NCBI GenBank assembly: GCA_963580285.1
Contig: OY757015.1
Span: forward strand, 132,370,717-132,434,716
Source of the DNA: Lucinisca nassula
Taxonomy: Eukaryota; Mollusca; Bivalvia; Lucinida; Lucinidae
DNA length: 64,000 nt
Direction of reading: 5' to 3'
Shown here: positions 10,514 through 20,734 of the stretch, piece by piece
Layout: every line of letters begins with the position of its first letter
Numbering within the stretch: the stretch's first letter is position 1
Program-made: the position numbers and the translations under genes
The notes under the pieces: generated by a model
Told to the model about the DNA's origin: nothing
The model's database searches: none
Seen by the model: only the letters and a program-made list of their open reading frames with translations

Positions 10514-10804
10514 TTAAATCGTATTTGCAACAGTCCGATTTATCATGTGTGTGTCTACAACCAACAAAAAAGTGCATGCCATATTCCCAGAAGAGCGTTT
10601 CATGTAAAATAATGAGATTTCGCGGTGGAGTAGCTCCACTGTGTCCGGTTCTCCGTTTGACTGGATATAACTGTCGAATTCGGACCATCGAAGATAAATT
10701 TGTGAATAATATGTGTCTTCCGTGAAGCTAATGTGAGCAGCCGTATTGATTAGTAACCATAGCACGAGATCTAGAACGACAACAAACCTGCACGTGATAT
10801 CCAT
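10514..10804 (-). CDS. Small ORF in right arm (unknown)
   Basis: 96 codons, MDITCRFVVVLDLVLWLLI.., the inverted counterpart of 7773-8054. It gains three N-terminal residues through an in-frame upstream ATG. The two copies differ at few residues, mainly near the C-terminus. No family recognised. Confidence 0.3.
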   Translation of the reverse strand: MDITCRFVVVLDLVLWLLINTAAHISFTEDTYYSQIYLRWSEFDSYIQSNGEPDTVELLHREISLFYMKRSSGNMACTFLLVVDTHMINRTVANTI

Positions 10805-11045
10805 TCCGCCATTTTATTTATTATCCTGAGCGGAAAAATTTCCTTATCCGGTGTGTTTGTTCCTTACCCTGCGCGCTTGCCTTTACCAGTGTGTTTATGT
10901 CTTTTTCCCCACTTTTTTGATTTTCTAACTCCATTTTCAAGATGCTGAGAGACCTCTCAATAAATTCATATCATAGTTAAGTGTGAGAAAATAAGTTGAA
11001 TTAAACTCCTTAAATATGTGTGCTATGAATTTCAAATCCCCGATT

Positions 11046-11169
11046 AGTACTCATTAGAAGCACCTGGCCAAGGAGTTTCTACTGAATACCCACAACATAT
11101 GTTCTCATGCAGAAAAAGAAAAATATTGATACTTTTTGGATGTAGAAAGGCATCTTATCTGAAGCTATG
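11046..11169. mobile_element. Hairpin MITE subtype A, 5'-shortened
   Basis: AGTACTCATTAGAAG and its complement, then ACAACATATGTTCTCATGCAG and the right terminus CTTATCTGAAGCTATGG. The left outer arm is missing. Another hairpin remnant at 11262-11287 was broken by the hAT MITE that follows. Confidence 0.55.
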
Positions 11170-11287
11170 GTTGGGAACATGTCATTTTATGGGACCCTGA
11201 CAACTGGTTTCTAAAATTGGGGAATAACATGTATTTCATCAGAACTGTGAAAATAACATTATTTTTGCTCAAAATATAGGTTATGGG

Positions 11288-11697
11288 TAGGGCTGGCTAA
11301 TCGGAGCTGAAAAGATAATCGATTATCAGTCCTGTCATTGCGATCGATAATCGATTAGTAATCGCTAAGATTTTTGTCAATATTTTACCTGTCTGGCTTT
11401 CTGTCTGAGCATGACTCTTACTTTACCATATGTATATATGCACTTTACCATATGTATATTTGAACAGACAGGCCTAAGCAAACAGTGTAGACCCAGATGA
11501 GACGCCGCATAATGCGGCGTCTCATCAGGGTCTGCACTGTTTGCCACTCATCCAGCTATTTTAGGCATAACTTTGGGTAGTAAATTGTACAAATGTACCT
11601 ATCAAGTAATCAATTAAAAGCAAATCAGAAATGATAATCGTTTTTGTGGAATTAATCGATCGCATTAATCGATTATACATTAATCGTGTCAGCCTTA
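11288..11697. mobile_element. hAT-type MITE with near-perfect 8-bp duplication
   Basis: Ends TAGGGCTGGCTAATCGGAGC and, inverted, TAAGGCTGACACGATTAATG. Flanks are GTTATGGG (11280-11287) and GTTATCGG (11698-11705), which differ at one base. ATCGATTA-type subterminal repeats fill both ends, as in many hAT MITEs. It interrupts a hairpin element and itself contains an AAACAGTG palindrome. Confidence 0.75.
11478..11544. repeat. Palindromic AAACAGTG element, copy 4 (nested)
   Basis: A nearly perfect 67-bp palindrome: GCAAACAGTGTAGACCCAGA, GAGACGCCGCATAATGCGGC at the apex, complement to CACTGTTTGC. It lies inside the hAT MITE. Confidence 0.85.
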
Positions 11698-12057
11698 GTT
11701 ATCGGTGCTAGTTACAACCAGCACAATAAGTAGTTTCTGAGCACCCATCTGTGTTTGGAACTCAAATAAGAAAGTTTGCATTTTCCATTACTATATACGA
11801 TTAAGTAATTTTTTTTTGTAGGTTGTGTCAACACATATTCCTAGATGTGTAATTATTAATAAGGCCAGAAAAAAAAAATACCTGTGTTTCAGGTGACTCT
11901 TGAAAAAATAATAGGGTCGGTAGGTAGGAAAAAAGTTTCTTTTTATTTTTTTCTTTCTAAAATGAATTATTTAATGCAACAATTTAAAAGACCTCAAGCT
12001 ATGTTCTTCTTTGTTATAAATATAGATATATCAACTGTTTCAACATCAGAGACTGTC

Positions 12058-12153
12058 AGTGTCAGGTAAAGGTCTCACAAAATTGGAAGCAACATCTCTA
12101 AAATGACCTAAATAGTGTTGACGGGGACGTTAAATCTCAAATCCAACAAGCAA
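12058..12153 (+). mobile_element. SINE S1, 5'-truncated tail with 13-bp duplication
   Basis: Only the last 96 bp of S1 are present, flanked by identical ATCAGAGACTGTC at 12045-12057 and 12154-12166. This is a clean case of 5' truncation on retrotransposition. Confidence 0.85.
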
Positions 12154-12395
12154 ATCAGAGACTGTCTTCAAAACTAAAGCAAACAAAGATACCATAGTCA
12201 GAGGCCTCAAAGAATTTATCATTCTATGCTGTGATTGCTTTGTAAGCTTTTGTGCTCCCTCAGACCACAATCCTACTCCTTTCACTACCTCATTTCTACC
12301 ACAAAAATGTGGACAGGAGTGAATAGATAACAAAGTTAAATTAACAGAATTTAGGACTATGAGAAACAATGACAAATGGATAGAGCAAATGATGG

Positions 12396-12734
12396 ACCTG
12401 CAGGCAATGGTGGAACAAGGGGAGTGTCGGTGATATGCTTGAGGAGCTGGAATGGCCATCGCTGGGGGCCCGTCGCGATCAGTCCTCTTTAACCTTCTCT
12501 TATAAGATACACTCCGGTACAGTGTCTCTTAATAAGGATAAATACTTGACCCCAATGATTAGTTTAACTCAAAGGAGGGCATCAAAATTAAACAACAGTC
12601 AATATCGCAGGTATCAGACCTATAGTGATGCCCGAAAGAACTCCTTCCCCAGAAGTGTTCCGCAGTGGAATAGTCTTCCCTCCTTTGTGGTAGATGCCAA
12701 AACTGCAGAGGAGTTCACAGCCCGTGTGGTGTAG
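12396..12734 (+). pseudogene. Non-LTR retrotransposon (LINE) C-terminal fragment
   Basis: The frame reads ..WWNKGSVGDMLEELEWPSL.. and then the sequence to ..PRSVPQWNSLPSF.. and a stop. The pattern LxWPSLxxRRxxSxLTxxYK, YLTP and SFPRSVxxWNSLP is characteristic of the region after the reverse transcriptase domain in LINE ORF2. Everything upstream is missing, so the insertion is 5'-truncated. The catalytic YADD region is absent. Confidence 0.75.
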
Positions 12735-12799
12735 ATTGGATGACTCAGAGGTACATGTATGCGTTTTAGTACGTTTGCAAGCAGATTGTAAATAGTTGG

Positions 12800-12868
12800 T
12801 AAGTGTAAGGATAGGATAGGATAGGGTAAGGTAAGGGTATGGTAAGGTATGGTATGGTAAGGGTAGGG

Positions 12869-12911
<43 letters not shown>

Positions 12912-12924
12912 ACAGACAGACAGA
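12800..12924. repeat. Microsatellite: GGATA/GGTAA-like then (GGCA)n and (GACA)n
   Basis: Degenerate GGATAGGATAGGGTAAGG units pass into about eleven GGCA units and then GACA. It probably grew from the simple-sequence tail of the LINE fragment just upstream. Confidence 0.9.
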
Positions 12925-13296
12925 TTGCTGAACATTGCTCTGTTGCTATTAATGTTTTGAAGAGATAACTTGCTTGATATATCAGTTTAAAGCACGGTCA
13001 GGTAAGGAAGTTTGCTTGTCTGTCAACAACTGACTTTGTTTTGAGCACTTTTTAGACTGTTTCTGACCTATGTTTGGCAAATAAATGGTCTGTTTGAAAA
13101 AAAAAAAACAATACCACATACTGATGAAATTAACAAAATCGGCATCTTGGCCACTTGAAAAGCAAACAGTTTCCGTGCGTGCGAGTATCACCAGAAAGCA
13201 TGTATTTTACATTAAAATGTTGAAATAACTTTACCTGTTCCCCATTGTTATTTATTTATTAACCCACATATGCCCGCGGCCCTTTTTTGGGACATC

Positions 13297-13370
13297 GGCA
13301 ACAATGCAGTCCCAGATGAGACACCTCAGAAAGACGCCGCAGACGTCTGATTTGGATTTACACTGTTTGA
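13297..13370. repeat. Palindromic AAACAGTG element, degenerate
   Basis: GGCAACAATGCAGTCCCAGA, GACGCCGCAGACGTC and TTTACACTGTTTGA match the family with many changes. Sequence 13371-14084 contains no feature I recognise. Confidence 0.55.
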
Positions 13371-14084
13371 TGATTTATAACGGTTCAATTATGACACTGT
13401 TGTTAATCCCTGTCATATAATTGCCACCCTGCGGTGCGTGTCGATAAGGTGTGAAAATATGGCCAAGTTATGTCTCTAATTTGCGTTTATTCCCCAAACA
13501 TAAAATTTAATCCGCAATCAATGTGAAAATTATTTAATTGCTCCTAAGACGTGTTGCTACGACTATTCTACTATCTCGTGAATGGTTATGTTTTGGCGCC
13601 AAACAGCAGACGCTTGGCGAGAAAAGTTGAACGCTTTAACTTGTGTTAACACATCTGTATGCTGTTGTTGGTTATTGACATGGAGCTTACGGAAAGCGCT
13701 GTTTTCCACAACCGTTTTGCTATCGAGAATTATTTTACCGTTTCCAAACAATTTTTTATGAAAAAGATACGTGTGGGGTTGCTGGGGTCCGATGACGTCA
13801 TTTACCGATCGCGTGCTTAAAAAAACTGTAGCGGTGGTTTGTGGGCGGCGGTTTGGATGCCAGAAAAGTTTGGTGTTCGCATAGAACTTGCTTGTTTATT
13901 TCGTTTAAAATCTGAGTTTTAGGAATGATACTCATGAAATCGGGCTTGCTAGTAATGGAGATTGTTATATTACTCATGTGTAAGTAAAATTGAGTGGACA
14001 ATTAAACGTTATTGATGTCGGGAATCGTCAAGGATAGAGCATAACATGAGATGCATCGTATTTTCAGCTGAAAAAAGTAAAAAT

Positions 14085-14186
14085 AAAATGGTCCAAAAAT
14101 ATTTCGGGCGGATTACCCGCACCCTGAACTTGGGCCTGTAATTTGAGGGAAAAAACTGCGGGTAGAACAAGCCCGAATACGGTAGC
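14085..14186. mobile_element. MITE terminus (CCGAATACGGTA), fragment
   Basis: ACCCGCACCCTGAACTTGGGC followed by GCGGGTAGAACAAGCCCGAATACGGTA. The end resembles the TACxGTATTC terminus of the 2227-2553 element. No opposite end is found. Confidence 0.35.
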
Positions 14187-14385
14187 TGAAATGGAACAAA
14201 ATGGCGGGAAATAATGCGAAAGGCGGGAAACTGGCAAAAATCGTTAAAGAAAGATTCAGGGTCGGCAGCTTCTGGGGAGGGTCGGTCGGGTCACCTGAAA
14301 CACAGGTATTTTTCTTTCTGGCCTAACCTAATTGATGTGCGTGACTCTACAATATACTTTGATAGCAGTTATACCTTTCAAGTGA

Positions 14386-14717
14386 CCGGCCCGGATAGCT
14401 CAGTTGGTAGAGTGTCCGCTCCGGGGAACGGGAGGTCTAGGGTTCGATCCCGGGCCGCGACATACCAAAGTCGTTAAAAATGGTACTAGCCGCTCCTCGC
14501 ATGGCACTCAGATTTACGGGGTAGAGCTAGGACTGGTCGATCCAGTGTCAGGATAATGTGACTGGGTGTGGTATCATGTAATGTGTCTGGGACATGATAC
14601 TTCAGTGAGGCAGCACTATAAACGTGAGCATTGAGCTCCCTGTCACAACCAGACACCGTCGTGATATGACTGAAAAATTGTTGAAAGCGAAGTTATACCC
14701 GAATTCACACACACACT
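14386..14717 (+). mobile_element. tRNA-derived SINE S3, full length with 12-bp duplication
   Basis: Head 14388-14461 is tRNA-like: A box ATAGCTCAGTTGGTAGAG, B box GGGTTCGATCC, folding as a cloverleaf with CCC/GGG acceptor remnants. The body carries GACTGGTCGATCCAGTGTCA. The tail is TATGACTGAAAAATTGTTGA, a GCGACGTTAAACCC-like run, then (CA)n. It is flanked by CCTTTCAAGTGA at 14374-14385 and 14718-14729. The second copy is at 37655-38044. It lacks tRNA-gene context, so it is not called a tRNA gene. Confidence 0.85.
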
Positions 14718-14800
14718 CCTTTCAAGTGAACATGAAATCTCAGCAGTGGTCTGTACAAGTTTATCCCATTGTATGTGGGAAACCCCTAAAGGGGTACCTT

Positions 14801-14869
14801 GGCAAACAGTGCAGACCCAGATCAGACGTAGCAGAATGCAGCATCTGATCAAGGCCTGGACTATTTGCT
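14801..14869. repeat. Palindromic AAACAGTG element, copy 5
   Basis: GGCAAACAGTGCAGACCCAG to CCTGGACTATTTGC, with GATCAGAC..and ..TCTGATC half-sites. It is preceded by AAACCCCTAAAGGGG, the same flank as other copies. Confidence 0.7.
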
Positions 14870-14892
14870 AACAGAATTTTCCATCAAAAATA

Positions 14893-16083
14893 GAACAAGA
14901 GGGCCCTGAATCGCTCACCTGAGAATCAGCGTCTCTAGTACATTCTTGTTCCAAGGGCTATACTAGGTGAAGCTTCATACCAAATATCAAAGACCAGAGC
15001 CTTGTGGTTTCAGAGAAGAAGATTTTTAAATATTTTCCCTATATAAGCCTATGAAAGACCAAAGGGCCCAGGGGATGGAGCCTTTTCGGCTCCAGGGCTA
15101 TAATTTGAACAATCTTGGTAGAGGTTACTTAGATGAAGCTTCACACCAAATATCAAAGATCTGAGCCTTGCGGTTTCAGAGAAGAAGATTTTTATAGATT
15201 TTCCCTGTATAAGCATATGTAAAACCAAAGGCCCGCGGGGCAAGGGCATTTTTGGACCTAGGGCTATAATTTGAACAATCTTGGTAGAGGTCCACTAGGT
15301 GAAGCTTCACACCAAATATCAAAGACCTGGGCCTTGTGGTTTCAGAGAAGATTTTTAAAGATTTTTCCTATATAAGCCTATGTAAACCCAAAGGCTGCCG
15401 GGGCAGGGGCATTTCTGGCCTAAGGGCCATAATTTGAACAATCTTGGTAGAGGTCCGATAGATGAAGTTTCATACCAAATATCAAAGACCTGGGTCTTGT
15501 GGTTTCAGAGAAGAAGATTTTCCCTATATAAGCCTATGTAAACCCAAAGGCCCCGCAGGGCGGGGGCATTTCTGGCCGTAGGGCTATAATATGAACAATC
15601 TTGGTAACGCTCCACACCAAATATCAAAGACCTGGGCCTTGTGGTTTCAGAGAAGAAGATTTTTAAAGATTTTCCCTATATAAGCCTATGTAAACCCAAA
15701 GGCCCCGGAGGCAGGGACATTTCTGGCCCAAGGGCCATAATTTGAACAATCTTGGTAGAGGTCCACTAGATGAAGCTTCATACCAAATATCGAAGACCTG
15801 GGCCTTTCGGTTTCAGAGAAGAAGATTTTTTAAGTTTTCATTTTAAAAATATATTTTTAGCTCCTGTGACCTAGATGTGCAATGGACCGGAACCATTTGA
15901 ACAACTTTGAAAGGGGACTACCTAAGGATCATTCCTCTGAAGTTTGGTTAAAATCGGATCAGTGGTTTAGGAGGAGCTGTCATTTGAAGAAAAAGTTTAC
16001 GCACACACACACACGGACAAAAAGTGATCCCAAAAGCTCACCTCGTCACTACGTAACAGGTGAGCTAATAAAAACGAAAAAAT
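14893..16083. mobile_element. Tandem-core element H1 (Helitron/pearl-like candidate)
   Basis: Left end AACAAGAGGGCCCTGAATCG, right end with the short palindrome GCTCACCTCGTCACTACGTAACAGGTGAGC (read in two halves), preceded by a (CA)n stretch. Between them are about six degenerate units of 145-165 bp carrying GAAGCTTCATACCAAATATC and TTGTGGTTTCAGAGAAG. A core of tandem 150-190-bp units with a microsatellite near one end is the plan of oyster pearl elements, which have been linked to Helitron/Helentron transposons. That link is inference here. Confidence 0.6.
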
Positions 16084-16345
16084 AGGCCTGACACTCCTTA
16101 TATGACAAATGGACTTGTCCAACATATAGCAATGGAAGAGTCCACTTGTATACAATGGGTTATCGAAATGTTAATGAACAGGCACACAGCAAAAGACTTT
16201 TGTCTGCAAGGATGAACTAGATCAGCCTGTGCATCTAGACAATGTGGCCAAAGTCTTTGCTAAATGATCTTTGAACAGGCAATATATGGCTCTTGCTAGC
16301 AGCAAAGACTCTGATCAGACAGCACAGATACACATGCTAATCTAA
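16083..16345. repeat. Repeat fragment plus palindromic GATCAG element
   Basis: 16083-16165 is the inverted copy of 1195-1282. 16188-16345 has AGATCAGCCTGTGCATCT and, inverted, GACTCTGATCAGACAGC, matching a GATCAGNCTGCGC family also seen near 30220, 35748, 39425 and 47085. No gene is visible from 16346 to 16840. Confidence 0.4.
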
Positions 16346-16842
16346 GTTTTCACCCATTGCGCTTATCTTATTGTCCTAAAAGTGTTTTCCAGCCATGTTC
16401 ATTGTTCCCCAGAATTATCTTGTTCCCTTAAATTATTCACCAATATTGCATTGTTCGGTGAAAATAAATGGGCATGTTCTCTTCTTCCACATAAAACCAG
16501 GATAACCCCTTCAAGATCTTCACTGTTCAGTAATGTATGACGGGCCTCAATAAAGTTCCAAATGAAACAGTAGATTTGGTGGCAAAATCTAGTCCGTACA
16601 TATTGTGGCATTGATAATATACAAAAAAAAGAAAAAAAAATCACAAAGACAATCAAGGTTGTGTCCCCAAATGAACCATAGCATATCTATGTTTCAGATT
16701 CCTGCATATACATTTTGGCCTGCAATAAACGAGTATATATATTTTGCAAGTGTCACTCCAACATTTTGCATGTGACTTTGTATCAGACTCGCATGACATT
16801 TCTCGGACGGCTTTCTTGGAAAGTACTCATAAAAAAAAACAC

Positions 16843-16926
16843 CTCAATACTGGGTGCTGGATTTGAACGCACAACCTCTTGATCATGTGTGATCATGAGT
16901 CGAATGTGTTAAACACTGCGTTATCG
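16843..16926 (-). repeat. tRNA-like sequence, probable SINE head
   Basis: On the minus strand GATCAAGAGGTTGTGCGTTCAAATCC has a B-box-like motif. An anticodon-arm-like region precedes it, but the acceptor stem does not pair. It is more likely a decayed SINE head than a functional tRNA. Confidence 0.35.
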
Positions 16927-17039
16927 AACAATTCTCAGATAAGATTCACCCAGTTCCTTTATTTGGTATCTCTTCTCCTCTCTAAGTTTCAAAGTTTAGA
17001 TTCTTTGATTCTGATCTTTTCTTTTCCTTCTTTCTATAT

Positions 17040-17352
17040 ATACTGCAACACCCCCGTACGAGTATTATGTGCATACACTCCAGGTTTGCAGGAAGAAAGC
17101 CTACACAGTTAAAATGTAATTATGGTAGGGAGCTTTTACCTGCCCAGGGGATAGTTCTCTCTGCACAGGGGGCCTCCAGTTAACATTCCGATCCAAAGGA
17201 TGGTGCACTTTGTGGCATCTATCATTGCACATGATACCAGTGGAGCTTGTTCGTCCTTTGTACACCACAGTTTTATTACCACTGCCAGGAATCGAACAGG
17301 GGGCCTCTAGCATGATAGGCAAGTGCACTAACCACTTAGGTACCATGCTCCA
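17040..17352 (-). mobile_element. tRNA-derived SINE S4
   Basis: On the minus strand the head reads TACCTAAGTGGTTAGTGCAC with a B box near GTTCGATTCC. The body contains GATGGTGCACTTTGTGGCAT (plus strand: ATCCAAAGGATGGTGCAC) and the tail region TGCAAACCTGGAGTGTATG. Other copies: 21165-21345 (plus) and 24562-25830 (minus, split). Confidence 0.7.
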
Positions 17353-17950
17353 CATAATCTGGGCCCTATGGTGAAGTATAGCTGCATCCACTGTTTTGAC
17401 ATGTGACATTGTTTACATTTCATTGCATATGTGCTAATTACTTCCCCCTCAAAATCTGACATGGATTATCATTCTTTGTGGTTGGCGAAAAGCGACTGGC
17501 TCCATATTAACATATTGCAAATAGGGTTTCTGTTACGAGCTTAAATCAGTCGTCTATCTGAATCACAGACAATCTATCGAATTACATTATAAACGGGTAG
17601 TTTAATATATTCTTGTACCCATTTGTGCAATTTTCTGCTTTGGGTCAATAGTTGTACGCATTTTCATTATAAATAGAATAACTCAGACCGTCCGGCCTTG
17701 ATATGTTCATAAATATGCTAGGTAAATATCATCAAAACAGCCTAAAATCTCCCAGAAATCATTAATAACAAGCTTAGACATGTCTATTGTGATAGTCTAA
17801 AGGTCAAGTTTGATGTTTCAAATCCAAATTAATGACCTGCTCACAGAAAATAACATCAAACTTACAATGGCCATAAATGGCAAAAGACGTTTTTGCCAAC
17901 CACCGGTAAGTCCCGGCAAACAGTATGACTGAGTCACAGTGAGTGCATGG
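17353..17950. other. No recognisable feature
   Basis: About 600 bp of AT-rich sequence with no domain-bearing ORF and no matches to repeats elsewhere in the window. Confidence 0.45.
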
Positions 17951-17954
17951 ATGA

Positions 17955-18045
17955 TTAGAGCTGGGGCGATATCATCGATGCATTGATATATCGTGATATT
18001 TTTGCTGGCGATACTGTATCGTGATACCAATTCCGTGTATGGATA
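17955..18045. mobile_element. hAT-like MITE terminus (GGGCGATATCATCGATG)
   Basis: AGAGCTGGGGCGATATCATC followed by ATATCG and GCGATACTGTATCGTGATAC, typical of CGATA-rich ends of hAT MITEs. The opposite end is not identified with confidence. The following 18046-19168 shows no recognisable gene; its ORFs are short and featureless. Confidence 0.4.
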
Positions 18046-19168
18046 CCTTTCCCTTATATCACAAACTTCTGAAACACAAGAGGCGCATAAGTTTCTTAGG
18101 TGCTTGTGCTGATAAAAAAACTGTTTCCAAAAGGCGCTGCTTTTATAACAGCTGCTGTATCAACCGGGATACAGTATACAGTAACTACTGGAACCAACAG
18201 GTGTCTGGTCAAGTGACTCAAAGTATGGACCCATGTGCTACATAAGTTTTGTTGGTATTTTGAGTTATGCCATTTAGATTTATTCAAAACTGTTGCTTCC
18301 GAAATATGTTTGTGTGGTTGATTCTGTGTGTCTTGGATGATGGGTCTGTGCGATCAGATGGACCTGCAAAGTCATCATAATTACCGTTTTATTGTTGATA
18401 CAACTGGTCGCTACTAACATATATATAAACAATGGATGCTGAAACAGACACTGAACGTGCCGGATCGGCATTTAAATCACTTGTATGGAAACATTTTGTT
18501 TTTGTCAAGTCATTATTTTATTTTATTGCATATAAATATAAGGACATTCTTAATAAACCAATGTGTTGCTATTGAACAGGAAACTGTGTTTTCTACTTTA
18601 CAACAAAAGTCCAAATTTACCTAATAAAACATAGCAAATCTGTACAAAGCAAGTATCATGATACTGAATTGTGTAGTGCTCGTACATGTCTATATATTAC
18701 AAAAAGTTGTATCATTTAATTTTCTGAGTGCCAAACTAGCTTTCAGCAACTGTCTTTTCATTTCATCACTGTCAACAAAGAGTCTCCAGTGTACATTTTG
18801 CCTTCAAATTAACTACGGAAATACTCTCGGCTGCCTCGGGATTCGAATTCTTAGCAGTTACAGCCACAAATTGAGTTATTCGCAGCTGCCTCTTCACCAT
18901 GTTGACGCTTTAGACTGCTTTATATAATAGTTCACGGTCAGCGATACACTTATTTATCAAAAAAAAAAAGAATTCTGCGGTAAACCCGACTCGTTTCTGT
19001 TATCTCCCCTATACGTTCCGAATGGACGGAAAAGTAACTAATAGACCGAAATGTATCGAATTTAAAAACTTCTGATTTTTTTCTGGCGCGCCCATGGGCC
19101 CGCACTGGTTAATTTTTAGAGGGCCATTGCTGCAGAAATCGCGGGAATGGCGCGGCCTAGGCACAACA

Positions 19169-20361
19169 CAGGGGTGTGGAAATCCTACGTCCGACTCGGG
19201 ACTTTTTGCCGGCGGACAAGCACGTTTTTTCAGTTCCCTCGTCCGCGGTCAAGTAGAAATTTCGGCCGAAATTTTCAGTAATGCCGAGGTTTCAATATCA
19301 TGGAGAGAAATTCGCCGATAAATTCCGTTTTAATTGATAAATGGAAGCTAGCAAATGTTTTGTTGCACAAATATCTTTCGGAAAAAAACATCAAACTTTC
19401 GCGTCTAAATTTAGCATTGTTATGTGTCTTCTGATTGGTCAACACTTTTGAGGTCAAACTCGCTTGATTTTGCGGTCGGCTGAAACAGCGCTTCCACCCC
19501 AAAACACCCCCAACACCAAAAACTTTCCAGAGCAATATTTTTTTAGTTTATGTGCTTCCGTGAGCGTTACTGACATGAAATTGTTAATTACAATTAATTT
19601 CTTTTTTATATCTAATTTTGTAACCGTTGGCATTCATAAACGTAAAAACTACGTTTTATTGAGGCTAGGTAGTTTGGGGTATTTCGCTGTTTCAACCAAA
19701 ACGTTACACACGTTTTTTTTTTTTTACCTGTTACACACGGTAACTAGGCAAATAGGAACCGGAAACGTAAACAATTTTGACACTTTGCGGGAAACATGGA
19801 TAAATTCGTTGTCAGAACTAGCGCAACTGAACCAAAGAAACGAGATGACAGTCAAGGAAAAAAACGAAAATCAAAAGCTGACAGAGATCGGGACTATGAT
19901 GCTAAACGAGTCAGAACATTTCAAGATTCTTGGTTTTCTGAATTTAGCTGGCTCCGTAGTGACAGTGAGTCCGGGACAGCATATTGTTATATCTGCCGAG
20001 AGTTTCCTAGGATCGCAGACACGTCTTCAGCCTTGTATACAGGCAAAAGTATTGACAGTTTATCTAGGAAAGACACCCTCAAAACACACCAACTGTCCTC
20101 TAAACATGTGTCTTGTTTGGCCAGTCATGAACAAAAAAATCAAAACCAGGACCACTCCATAAAGCCTTTGCAAAGGTAGAAATTAATGAAATTGAAAGGT
20201 ACAAAAAACTGTTTTTCAATGACCAAAATAATGAATATGGGAAGTTAAATGTGGAGCTTATTTTGAAAATCCGGACAAGTGAAAAAATCTGCGGACAAGT
20301 AGAATTTTTGGTCTGACTTGTCCGTGGACAAGTGGAAAAAATTGGTATTTCCACACCCCTG
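19169..20361. mobile_element. hAT-family transposon remnant with zinc-finger ORF
   Basis: Ends CAGGGGTGTGGAAATCC and, inverted, CAGGGGTGTGGAAATACC. Directly repeated subterminal motifs (GGACAAGT/ACTTGTCCG) occur at both ends. The flanks share CAACA (19164-19168, 20362-20366), shorter than the usual 8-bp hAT duplication. At 1.2 kb it cannot encode the full transposase, which is normally several hundred residues longer, so it is an internally deleted derivative. Confidence 0.7.
19796..20179 (+). CDS. BED/TTF-type zinc-finger N-terminal part of a hAT-like transposase (truncated)
   Basis: 127 codons. Residues 1-40 are basic (KKRKSKADRDRDYDAKR). Then comes FQDSWFSEFSWLR, followed by a C-x2-C pair (C64, C67) and H98/H104 after RKDTLKTHQLSSKH, the spacing of the zinc finger found at the start of ZNF862/KIAA1586-like hAT-derived proteins. 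A shift of one base near 20155 would continue into KAFAKVEINEIERYKKLFF, so the frame is broken or spliced. No DDE or dimerisation region follows before the right terminus at 20361. The overlapping 232-codon ORF in another frame (19464-20162) has no such motif. It would bind transposon ends if made. Confidence 0.6.
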   Translation: MDKFVVRTSATEPKKRDDSQGKKRKSKADRDRDYDAKRVRTFQDSWFSEFSWLRSDSESGTAYCYICREFPRIADTSSALYTGKSIDSLSRKDTLKTHQLSSKHVSCLASHEQKNQNQDHSIKPLQR

Positions 20362-20502
20362 CAACACTTCATGTATATCATAGTTTTTTGCCGTGTTGCG
20401 AATTTCTCGCATTGATGAATTTCCCGCCGTCATTTTTGCACATGCAGTTAAGGCAGTCAGAAATTTTCCCGCGTTTTTCAATAACAAAACGCCAATAATA
20501 GT

Positions 20503-20718
20503 TTGCTCATACGCAACGTGAAGGCTCAGGTCAGCCTACTATTTAGTGATTGCCCTAAAGCGGAACAGTGGGGAGCCGAGCGGCGCCCCGATGCCCTAAA
20601 TTCCCGCCCTTTTGGCAATCACTCACGATTTGAGATGGAATACACACATTACCAACATGGAAAACCTGCAAAACCTGGAGTGTATGTAATATACACCTGC
20701 AGTAATGGTCAAATGTGA
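20503..20718. repeat. Decayed repeat with S4-like end
   Basis: CCTGGAGTGTATGTAATATAC and TGCAGTAATGGTCAAATGTG at 20665-20716 are the reverse complement of 24570-24640, the tail region of SINE S4. The upstream part is not identified. Confidence 0.4.
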
Positions 20719-20734
20719 CCGACGCAGTATCAGA

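Larger units (their letters stand above)
7673..10893. mobile_element. Transposon-like unit with ~670-bp terminal inverted repeats
   Basis: Both ends begin CACACTGGTAAAGGCAAGCG (read inward) and are bordered by the same 5 bp, TTTAT (7668-7672 and 10894-10898). The arms (7673-8344 and 10224-10893) are roughly 95% identical by eye. The interior of about 1.9 kb has no ORF above 60 codons and contains two SINEs (9359-9647 and 9695-10001), so the original interior was about 1.2-1.3 kb. No transposase is recognisable. CAC ends and a 5-bp duplication recall Transib/RAG-type or other CAC-terminal elements, but the very long arms are foldback-like. The class is unresolved. Confidence 0.75.
10224..10893 (-). 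repeat. Right terminal inverted repeat of the 3.2-kb unit
   Basis: Reverse complement of the left arm, 670 bp, about 95% identical by eye. It differs mostly by scattered substitutions; one 2-bp change near ATGGATATCACGTGC alters which upstream ATG is in frame. A G-rich stretch (GGGGGTGGGGGTGGAGTGG) lies just interior, at 10192-10222. Confidence 0.8.

Noticed and set aside
7673..10893. RAG/ProtoRAG transposon
   Set aside because: The CAC ends and 5-bp duplication fit, but there is no RAG1- or RAG2-like coding sequence, and the heptamer differs from the known consensus. Only a loose resemblance is reported.
12130..12459. 109-codon ORF, minus strand
   Set aside because: It overlaps the antisense of a LINE fragment and a SINE tail, and shows no motif.
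14388..14461. Possible tRNA gene (also 9695, 21170, 30424, 38110, 57040, 59703)
   Set aside because: Each has A and B boxes, but each continues into a conserved body and simple-sequence tail and recurs elsewhere. Several are bordered by target-site duplications, so they are SINE heads.
19464..20162. 232-codon ORF overlapping the zinc-finger ORF
   Set aside because: It has no recognisable domain, starts in low-complexity sequence, and overlaps in another frame the ORF that carries the C-x2-C / H-x5-H motif.
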